A stretch of 14,649 bases of DNA from Alphaproteobacteria bacterium (GTDB lineage Bacteria > Pseudomonadota > Alphaproteobacteria > Puniceispirillales > Puniceispirillaceae), in assembly GCA_016780695.1 (NCBI GenBank), contig JADHLK010000021.1:1-14649 (forward strand). The letters are read 5' to 3'. Position 1 is the stretch's first letter; every line of letters begins with the position of its first letter. The notes below the pieces were generated by a model. The model did not search any database. It was not told the DNA's origin and saw only the letters and a list, made by a program, of their open reading frames with translations. A program made the translations under genes and the position numbers. Of the stretch, positions 1 through 5,866 are shown piece by piece.

Positions 1-609
1 TGGCAGGCTGAGGCTGTCCAGGCGCGGCACCGATTGGCGCTCCAGCAGCCCGGCCTTGACCATGGCTGTCAGGCTGGCCGTGCTGGCCCCGGTCTCGCGG
101 GCCAGATTAGCAGCTGGCAGCGGAGGGGTATTCTGCATGAAGTCCAGCACCCGCGCCCGCAGCTGGGTGAGGCGGGCCTGTTCCGGCAGCCGGTCAGCGC
201 GTTGCAGGACAGTCATGCGGGCGGGCGGCTCCAGCGCATCCGGCACGGATAGCAGCATCCGCACCAGCTGCCCCCCCGGGGCCAAGGTCCATTCTGCTAC
301 CCGGCGGGCAAATTCCAGCAGCTGCATGGGCAAGGGCGGCAAATCAGCCAGCACCAGAACAGCCTTCAGCCTGCTGCGGTCTATTTCTGCCTCCTCCGGG
401 CAGTCCAGGACCACCCCCCAGAGCTGACGCGGGCCGACCGGCACCTTGACCAGCTGACCCGGCACGGCCTGCCAGCCAGCGGGCAGCAGATAGTCATAGC
501 CGGACAGGCTGGCGCGGCCTATCGGGACCGGCACAGCAACGCGCACAAACCTGTCTTTTATATCAGGCCCTTTTACATTGGTGCTGTCTTTTCCGGTTGC
601 ATGGGTCAT
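1..609 (-). CDS. priA: Primosomal protein N' (replication restart helicase PriA), N-terminal part, runs off window
   Basis: PriA recognises stalled or repaired replication forks and reloads the replisome. The visible 203 residues are only the N-terminal DNA-binding part; the helicase core and zinc-binding cysteines lie beyond the left edge. Residues about 21-115 match the 3'-DNA-binding domain: a VAVPVPI strand, YDYLLP, a GQLVKVPVGPRQLWGVV segment and a VAEWTLAPGG stretch. Residues about 145-195 look like the winged-helix domain that follows it in PriA. The frame is open across the whole stretch. The start is uncertain: ATG at 609 gives about 20 residues before the conserved domain, has no Shine-Dalgarno sequence in front, and other starts exist (GTG at 618, or internal GTG codons). 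It is divergent from the transaldolase gene. Confidence in the family is high from the N-terminal pattern, although the most diagnostic helicase motifs cannot be seen. Confidence 0.88.
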   Translation of the reverse strand, partial: MTHATGKDSTNVKGPDIKDRFVRVAVPVPIGRASLSGYDYLLPAGWQAVPGQLVKVPVGPRQLWGVVLDCPEEAEIDRSRLKAVLVLADLPPLPMQLLEFARRVAEWTLAPGGQLVRMLLSVPDALEPPARMTVLQRADRLPEQARLTQLRARVLDFMQNTPPLPAANLARETGASTASLTAMVKAGLLERQSVPRLDSLSLP

Positions 610-701
610 AATCTGCACATTAAACTGCCGCTGACAGGCTTGCAAAGGAAGATGCGCCGATTTGGGCCAGGCCGTCCTATAATCAGACAGGACTTACAGA
701 G
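610..701. promoter_or_regulatory. Divergent priA / transaldolase intergenic region with candidate -10 boxes
   Basis: These 92 bases separate two divergent genes, so both promoters should lie here or nearby. A consensus TATAAT is at 678-683 on the plus strand, 18 bases before the transaldolase ATG, but I see no good -35 at the right distance. On the minus strand a TTTAAT (624-619) lies 15 bases after a TTGCAA (645-640), a poor-to-fair promoter for priA with slightly short spacing. If used, it would start transcription almost at the priA ATG. These are pattern matches only. Confidence 0.4.
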
Positions 702-1355
702 ATGAAAATTTTTCTTGATACCGCAGAACTTTCTGAGATCAGCAGGCTGAATGAGACCGGGCTGGTGGACGGGGTTACCACCAACCCGTCGCTGATTGCC
801 AAATCAGGCCGCAATATTCTGGAGGCGATTGCCGATATTGCCGCGGTTGTTTCGGGCCCGGTCAGTGCTGAGGTCACCGCCACTGATTATGAGACGATGC
901 TGGCCGAGGGCAGGAAGCTGGCCGCTATTGCAGATAATATCGCGGTCAAGGTGCCGCTCACCCCGGCTGGGTTGCGCGTGTGTCACAGCTTGAGCCGGGA
1001 TCAGATAATGGTGAATGTCACCTTGTGTTTTTCAGCAGCCCAAGCCCTGCTCGCCGCCAAGGCCGGGGCGCGCTTCATCTCTCCGTTTGTCGGACGGCTG
1101 GATGATCTCGGCGCGGACGGGATGGGGCTGATCAGCGATATTGTGGATATTTATGCCAATTATGATTTTGCCACCGAGGTGCTGGTCGCCTCGGCACGCG
1201 GCCCGCAACATATTGTCGATGCGGCCCTGCTCGGCGCAGATGTGGTAACCCTGCCGCCGAAGGTGCTGGATCAGATGTATCAGCATCCGCTCACCGATAA
1301 GGGGCTGGATGCGTTTTTGCAAGATTGGGCGGCAACCGGCCAGTCTATTTTATAG
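702..1355 (+). CDS. tal: Transaldolase, small TalC/FSA-fold subfamily
   Basis: This is a 217-residue (beta/alpha)8 Schiff-base enzyme of the compact TalC/FSA group. It is predicted to move a dihydroxyacetone unit between sugar phosphates in the non-oxidative pentose phosphate pathway, in the cytoplasm. The catalytic lysine is K83 in the AVKVPLTP motif. Other landmarks are the DGVTTNPS motif near residue 23 and SPFVGRLDD near 127. Genes like this are often labelled fructose-6-phosphate aldolase. Two positions argue otherwise: the residue matching Gln59 of E. coli FsaA is E57, and the one matching Tyr131 is F129. Both are the transaldolase state. The start is supported by the conserved MKIFLDTA opening, with an AGGA 9 bases upstream. 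It is divergent from priA, and a weak terminator candidate follows. Confidence 0.93.
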   Translation: MKIFLDTAELSEISRLNETGLVDGVTTNPSLIAKSGRNILEAIADIAAVVSGPVSAEVTATDYETMLAEGRKLAAIADNIAVKVPLTPAGLRVCHSLSRDQIMVNVTLCFSAAQALLAAKAGARFISPFVGRLDDLGADGMGLISDIVDIYANYDFATEVLVASARGPQHIVDAALLGADVVTLPPKVLDQMYQHPLTDKGLDAFLQDWAATGQSIL

Positions 1356-1357
1356 GC

Positions 1358-1377
1358 GGCAGCTGCGTGCCTTTTTT
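1358..1377 (+). terminator. Weak intrinsic terminator candidate after the transaldolase gene
   Basis: Three bases past the stop codon, GGCA (1358-1361) can pair with TGCC (1368-1371) around a six-base loop, followed by six T (1372-1377). The stem is only four pairs, so it is a weak or partial terminator at best. It would loosely separate the transaldolase gene from the DUF484-xerC pair. Confidence 0.35.
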
Positions 1378-1432
1378 GCTCAACAGACCGGCCCGCACTA
1401 TACAATCAAGCCGCGCCATACAAACAAAAGGC

Positions 1433-1438
1433 AGGAGG
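1433..1438 (+). promoter_or_regulatory. Strong Shine-Dalgarno that sets the DUF484 start
   Basis: A full AGGAGG lies two bases before the ATG at 1441. The spacing is short, but it is the only strong ribosome site here. It favours ATG 1441 over an open in-frame extension back to 1309 that would overlap the transaldolase gene. A TACAAT at 1401-1406 could be a -10 box for this pair of genes, but no convincing -35 accompanies it. Confidence 0.55.
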
Positions 1439-1440
1439 CC

Positions 1441-2127
1441 ATGACACGCCCGCCAAAATCGCCAAAACTGGATGCCCAAGACATCCTGGCCTGGCTGGCC
1501 GATAATCCGGAGTTTCTGGAACGCCATGCCGACCAGCTCGGCTGGATCGCTAATCCGGCCATGGACAAGAGCGGCACGGTTGTGGATTTGACCCGCCGCA
1601 TCGCCGCGCGCGCGCGCGAAGAAGCCCGCAAGATGCAGCAAACCAACCAGTCCTTGTTGCATCTGGCGGCTGAAAATATGCTGCATTGGCAGCAATTGCA
1701 TCATGCCACGCTGGGGTTTCTGGCCTGCACGAATATCAACAGTTTCGCGCAAATGATAGAGGATGAATTGCCGGTGATTTTCGGTCTCGCCGGGGCGCGG
1801 CTGCTGATGCCTGCTGAGGGGGCCTTGCCGATGGCGGAGAGCCTCGGCTTTCTGGTTTTGCCGGGTGAGGAAATTAACCGGATTTGTCAGGCCCGCTCAG
1901 TCTATCTGGGCCCGCCCGCGCAGTCCGGCCCAGCCCTGTTTTCTGTCCCTTCTGCCTCTATGGCGGTGGTGCGGCTGCCTGATCAGCTACCGGAACCGGT
2001 GGCCGGATCAGCCCTGGTGCTGGGGGGACGCACCCCGCAGAGCTTTGCCCCGGATCAGGGCCAGACCCTTTTGACCTATCTGGCCGAAATTGTCGGGGTT
2101 TGCCTGCTGGCCCGCATTGAGAGCTGA
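1441..2127 (+). CDS. DUF484 family protein (GAF-like), function unknown
   Basis: This is a 228-residue cytoplasmic protein of the DUF484 family, whose members are found next to xerC in many proteobacteria. The first 35 residues hold the family's opening signature (DILAWLADNPEFLERHADQL, about 13-32). Residues about 50-85 are charged and helical, probably a short coiled coil (TRRIAARAREEARKMQQ). Residues about 88-225 are the GAF-like part, ending in a LLTYLAEIVGVCLLARIE helix. I see no catalytic residues, signal peptide or membrane segment. The biochemical role of DUF484 is not established. Its adjacency to xerC, 4 bases downstream, suggests co-translation and perhaps a link to chromosome dimer resolution, which is inference from context only. 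Confidence 0.85.
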   Translation: MTRPPKSPKLDAQDILAWLADNPEFLERHADQLGWIANPAMDKSGTVVDLTRRIAARAREEARKMQQTNQSLLHLAAENMLHWQQLHHATLGFLACTNINSFAQMIEDELPVIFGLAGARLLMPAEGALPMAESLGFLVLPGEEINRICQARSVYLGPPAQSGPALFSVPSASMAVVRLPDQLPEPVAGSALVLGGRTPQSFAPDQGQTLLTYLAEIVGVCLLARIES

Positions 2128-2131
2128 GCAG

Positions 2132-3034
2132 ATGGCTGGCCCGCCTGCAGAACTGGCAGCAGCCTATCAGGGCTGGCTGGACTGGCTGGTCAGTGAACGC
2201 CATTATGCCGACCATACGCTGGATGCCTATCAGCGTGATCTGGAACATTTTTTTGCCTCCCAGGCGGAACAGGGACACGCGCTTCTTCCCCCGGCACGCG
2301 ATGGGTTTCGCGGCTGGCTGGCCGGTATGCAGGCGGCCGGGCTGGCCAAGAGCACTGCCGCCAGACGGGTCTCCTCAGTGCGCAGTTTCTACCGCTGGAT
2401 AGCGCGTCATGAAAAGGCAGACCTGCCGGATTTAAGCTGGATGAAAGCGCCGCGCCGCGGTCAACCCTTGCCGCGGGCGATCAGCCATGATCAGGCGGCT
2501 GCCTTGCTGCGGGCGGTGCGGGACAGGCCGCTGCCGGACTGGCAGATAGCCCGCGATCAAGCGCTGATGCTGTTGATGTATGGGGCCGGGCTGCGCCTGT
2601 CTGAAGTGCTGGGCCTGACCGCACAGGACCTGCCCTTGTCGGACTGGCTGCGAATCACCGGCAAGGGTAATAAGATGCGTGAAGTGCCGATCCTGCCAGC
2701 CGTGGCAGACGCAGTGGCCAATGCCCGTGCCTTGTGTCCGTTTCAACCGCAAGGCAGTAACAGCCTGTTCTGTTCGTCCAGGGGGCAGCAGCTCGGCCCG
2801 CGCGCGGTGCAGAGGTTGCTGGAAGCCTTGCGTATGGCAGCCGGCCTGCCCGCCGATACCACACCGCATAGCCTGCGGCACGCTTTTGCCACCCAGCTGC
2901 TGGCCGGAGGCGGGGATTTACGCGCGATTCAGCAATTACTGGGCCATGCCAGCCTGTCCACTACCCAGCGCTATACAAAAGTAGACCGCGAACAGCTGCG
3001 CAATGCTCACCGGCAGGCCCATCCGCGCCGCTAA
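2132..3034 (+). CDS. xerC: Tyrosine recombinase XerC
   Basis: This 300-residue tyrosine recombinase should act with XerD at the chromosomal dif site to resolve chromosome dimers during division. Residues 11-95 form the SAM-like N-terminal core-binding domain (LDWLVSERHYADHTLDAYQ, then SSVRSFYRW). Residues 115-295 form the catalytic domain. All key residues are visible: R155 (GAGLRLSE), K178 (TGKGNK), H246 and R249 (HSLRH), H272 (LLGHASLS) and nucleophile Y281 (RYTKV). The length matches the family. ATG 2132 is preferred. A TTG at 2090 is also in frame but adds 14 unconserved residues and overlaps the DUF484 gene. The XerC label, rather than XerD, rests on the DUF484 neighbour. An integrase of a mobile element is unlikely, since no attachment site or phage gene is nearby. 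Confidence 0.93.
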   Translation: MAGPPAELAAAYQGWLDWLVSERHYADHTLDAYQRDLEHFFASQAEQGHALLPPARDGFRGWLAGMQAAGLAKSTAARRVSSVRSFYRWIARHEKADLPDLSWMKAPRRGQPLPRAISHDQAAALLRAVRDRPLPDWQIARDQALMLLMYGAGLRLSEVLGLTAQDLPLSDWLRITGKGNKMREVPILPAVADAVANARALCPFQPQGSNSLFCSSRGQQLGPRAVQRLLEALRMAAGLPADTTPHSLRHAFATQLLAGGGDLRAIQQLLGHASLSTTQRYTKVDREQLRNAHRQAHPRR

Positions 3035-3058
3035 AAACCAGTTTTGAAATGGCTTTTT
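3033..3058. terminator. Weak bidirectional terminator between xerC and lpd
   Basis: The 40-base gap between the convergent xerC and lpd stop codons holds an imperfect inverted repeat. AAAACCA (to 3040) pairs with TGG-C-TTTT (3050-3057) across a short loop, with one bulged base. A-runs on the left and T-runs on the right give a T-tract on either strand. This fits a shared, rather weak, terminator. An 8-base direct repeat TTTCGGGT also occurs at 3056-3063 and 3067-3074; no role is evident. Confidence 0.45.
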
Positions 3059-3074
3059 CGGGTATGTTTCGGGT

Positions 3075-4484
3075 CTAGCTATGGATGGCCCGCCTGTCCA
3101 CTGCCAGCGCCGCTTCCTTGACCGCCTCGCTCAAGGTGGGGTGGCCGTGACAGCTGCGCGCAACATCTTCAGCAGACCCGCCAAAGGCCATAACCGCGAC
3201 AATCTCATGGATCAGCGTGCCAGCTTCCGGCCCGATAATATGCGCACCCAGCAGCTGATCTGTATCTTTATGAGCCAGCAATTTCACAAAGCCCTCAGCC
3301 TGACCGGTCGCCCGCGCCCGGCTATTCGCCATAAAGGGAAAGACCCCTTTTTTATACTCTGTCCCGGCTTGTTTGAGCTGTTCCTCGGTCTTGCCAAGCT
3401 GGGCGACTTCCGGGGCGGTATAGACAATGCCCGGAACCAGATCATAATCCACATGACCCGCCTTGCCCGCCATGATTTCCACGGCAGCAACCCCATCTTC
3501 CTCAGCCTTGTGCGCCAGCATCGGGCCTGCGATTACATCCCCAATGGCAAAAATGCCAGGCACCGAAGTTTCAAAATCCTCATCTACCTCTATCTGTCCG
3601 CGCTCGCTCAGCGCAACGCCCAGCCCTTCCAGACCCAGCCCTTCAGTATGCGGCTTGCGGCCAACCGCCACCAGAGCCACATCAAAGGACAGCTTCTCGG
3701 TCTTGCCGCCTGCCGCCGCGGCCAGCTCCAGCTCTACGCCCTTGCCCTTGTGACTGGCAGACTGAACGGCGGTGGCAAGCTGGAAGGACAGACCCTGCTT
3801 TTCCAGAATAGCCTGAAATTTCTCTGCCACCTCACCATCCATGCCAGGCAGAATCCGATCCAGATATTCAATCACCTGAACCTCTGCCCCCAGCCGCGCC
3901 CACACCGTGCCCAGCTCCAGCCCGATATAGCCAGCCCCGATCACCGCCAGCTTTTCCGGCACTTTTTTCAGGGCCAGTGCGCCGGTTGACGACACAATGG
4001 TCTTTTCATCAATCTGCACACCGGGCAGGCTGGCCGGGGCAGAGCCGGTGGCAATCAGGATTCGCTCAGCGCTATAGGTGGTTTTCTTGCGCCCTTCTGC
4101 CACCTCAACCGATCCGGCAGCCGGTATATGCGCCTCTCCGGTCAGGCGGGTGACCTTGTTCTTGGCAAATAACAGGTCTATGCCGCCGGTCAGCCCGGCA
4201 ACCACCGCATCCTTGTTGGCCATCATGGTTTTCAAATCCAGCTTGACCGAAGCGGCCTTGATCCCCAAGCCGGCCAGATGCCCGCTGGCAGCCTCGGCAA
4301 AGCGTTCACTGGTGTGCAGCAGCGCCTTGGACGGGATACAGCCAACATTTAAACAGGTTCCGCCCAGCGCGGGCCGCCGGTCCACACAGGCAACCTTCAT
4401 GCCCAGCTGCGCCGCCCTTATCGCGGCAACATAGCCGCCTGGCCCCCCGCCGATAACAATCAGGTCAAAATGCTGTTCAGCCAT
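3075..4484 (-). CDS. lpd: Dihydrolipoyl dehydrogenase (E3 of 2-oxoglutarate dehydrogenase)
   Basis: This is a 469-residue FAD-dependent disulfide reductase that reoxidises the dihydrolipoyl arm of the E2 subunit and passes electrons to NAD+. The FAD-binding GGGPGGYVAA is at residues 12-21. The redox disulfide is C44/C49 in GGTCLNVGCIPSK. The NAD-binding GAGYIGLELG lies mid-protein, and the second FAD motif is AIGDVIAGPMLAHKAEEDG. The C-terminal catalytic pair is H448 and E453 (HGHPTLSEA). Length is normal and nothing essential is missing. It is the last gene of the TCA block, 36 bases after sucB, so this copy is most likely the E3 for 2-oxoglutarate dehydrogenase. Whether it also serves pyruvate dehydrogenase or glycine cleavage cannot be told here. 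Confidence 0.97.
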   Translation of the reverse strand: MAEQHFDLIVIGGGPGGYVAAIRAAQLGMKVACVDRRPALGGTCLNVGCIPSKALLHTSERFAEAASGHLAGLGIKAASVKLDLKTMMANKDAVVAGLTGGIDLLFAKNKVTRLTGEAHIPAAGSVEVAEGRKKTTYSAERILIATGSAPASLPGVQIDEKTIVSSTGALALKKVPEKLAVIGAGYIGLELGTVWARLGAEVQVIEYLDRILPGMDGEVAEKFQAILEKQGLSFQLATAVQSASHKGKGVELELAAAAGGKTEKLSFDVALVAVGRKPHTEGLGLEGLGVALSERGQIEVDEDFETSVPGIFAIGDVIAGPMLAHKAEEDGVAAVEIMAGKAGHVDYDLVPGIVYTAPEVAQLGKTEEQLKQAGTEYKKGVFPFMANSRARATGQAEGFVKLLAHKDTDQLLGAHIIGPEAGTLIHEIVAVMAFGGSAEDVARSCHGHPTLSEAVKEAALAVDRRAIHS

Positions 4485-4520
4485 TTTCTCACTCTTTCCC
4501 CTGCCTGCGGCACAGTTTTA

Positions 4521-5810
4521 TCACACACCCAGCAGCAGACGGCGCGGGTCTTCGATCAGCTCCTTGATGCGCACCAGAAACGATACCGCCTCACGCCCGT
4601 CAATAATCCGGTGATCATAGGACAGGGCCAGATACATCATCGGCCGGATTTCCACCTTGTCACCGATCGCCATAGGCCGTTTTTGAATCTTGTGCATACC
4701 AAGAATACCGCTTTGGGGCGGATTCAGAATCGGTGTTGACATCAAAGAGCCATAAACCCCGCCATTGGAAATGGTAAAGCTGCCGCCTGCCATGTCTGAC
4801 GGGGACAGCTTGCCATCGCGGGCCTGCTGGCCAAACGTGGTTATGCGGGCTTCCACCTCAGCCAGCGAGAGATCCTGAGCATCTTTGAGAACCGGCACCA
4901 CCAGACCTTGCGGGGTGCCAACGGCCACGCCAATATTGCTGAAGGGCTTATAGACGATATCGGTGCCATGTATTTCGGCATTGACTGCCGGAAATTCACG
5001 CAGGGCGGTGATCACAGCACGCACAAAAAAGCCCATAAAGCCCAGCCGCACGCCGTAATTTTTCTCAAAATCCTCTTTATAGGCAGCACGCAATTCCATC
5101 ACCGCGCCCATATCGACCTCATTGAAAGTGGTCAGCATGGCCGCATTGTTCTGTGCCTCTTTCAGCCGCTGGGCGATCACCTGACGCAGGCGCGACATCG
5201 GCACCCGCTCCTCTCTTGGATCATCGGTGCGCGGGCGCGGGGCCGCCGCTGCCGGAGCTGCTGCCGGGGCAGCCATGCGGCGGGCCGTGCCACTGTCAAT
5301 CGCAGCCAGAACATCTGCCTTGGTCAGCCGGCCATCCTTGCCGCTGGCAGTGATTTTCGCCGGATCAAGATTATGCTCCTCCACCAGCCGGCGCACAGCC
5401 GGAGACAGGGGCGCGGCGGCAACCGGAGCAGGCATTTGCACCGGGGGCGTAACAGGCGGGCCAGAGTTACCAGAGCCAGACTCAACAGAGCCAGTCTCAG
5501 CCTGAGTGGCCTTTGCAGGCGCGCTATCGGCTGCTTTTTGCGGGGCCGTATCAGCAGCCGGACTGGCCGCCGCCCCTTCTGCTATCAGGCCCAGCACCGC
5601 ATCGACACCCACCACGCTGCCTGCCTCGGCAACGATCTGCTCCAGCACGCCAGCCGCCGGGGCCGGTACTTCAAGCGTTACCTTGTCGGTTTCCAGCTCT
5701 ACCAGCGGCTCATCTGCTGCGACTGTTTCGCCAGCAGCTTTCATCCAGCTGGCTACGGTGGCTTCCGATACGGATTCGCCCAGCACCGGGACCTTGATTT
5801 CAACGCTCAT
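4521..5810 (-). CDS. sucB: Dihydrolipoyllysine-residue succinyltransferase (2-oxoglutarate dehydrogenase E2)
   Basis: This 429-residue E2 core protein takes the succinyl group from SucA onto its lipoyl arm and hands it to CoA. One lipoyl domain spans residues 1-77, with lipoyl-lysine K43 in ETDKVTLEVP. An Ala/Pro/Ser-rich flexible linker covers about 80-133. The peripheral-subunit-binding domain, which holds E3 (and in some complexes E1), is about 134-172. A second Ala/Pro-rich linker follows, then the catalytic acyltransferase domain from about 200 to the end with H400 and D404 (SYDHRIIDGREA). An AAGGAG ribosome site lies about 10 bases before the ATG. It sits 56 bases after sucA and 36 bases before lpd. 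The succinyl rather than acetyl specificity is inferred from the sucA neighbour and the single lipoyl domain. Confidence 0.97.
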   Translation of the reverse strand: MSVEIKVPVLGESVSEATVASWMKAAGETVAADEPLVELETDKVTLEVPAPAAGVLEQIVAEAGSVVGVDAVLGLIAEGAAASPAADTAPQKAADSAPAKATQAETGSVESGSGNSGPPVTPPVQMPAPVAAAPLSPAVRRLVEEHNLDPAKITASGKDGRLTKADVLAAIDSGTARRMAAPAAAPAAAAPRPRTDDPREERVPMSRLRQVIAQRLKEAQNNAAMLTTFNEVDMGAVMELRAAYKEDFEKNYGVRLGFMGFFVRAVITALREFPAVNAEIHGTDIVYKPFSNIGVAVGTPQGLVVPVLKDAQDLSLAEVEARITTFGQQARDGKLSPSDMAGGSFTISNGGVYGSLMSTPILNPPQSGILGMHKIQKRPMAIGDKVEIRPMMYLALSYDHRIIDGREAVSFLVRIKELIEDPRRLLLGV

Positions 5811-5866
5811 TGCCTGTTCACTCCTTCTTGCGGGGGCAGAAAGGCGCGCCCCACAGATTAGGCTGC

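Noticed and set aside
1309..1440. N-terminal extension of the DUF484 protein into the transaldolase gene
   Set aside because: It is in frame, but it overlaps the transaldolase end and the terminator-like stem, while AGGAGG sits directly before the ATG at 1441.
2132..3034. Tyrosine recombinase as the integrase of a mobile element or integron
   Set aside because: Length, DUF484 neighbour and housekeeping context fit XerC. No attachment-site repeat, tRNA or cargo gene is nearby.
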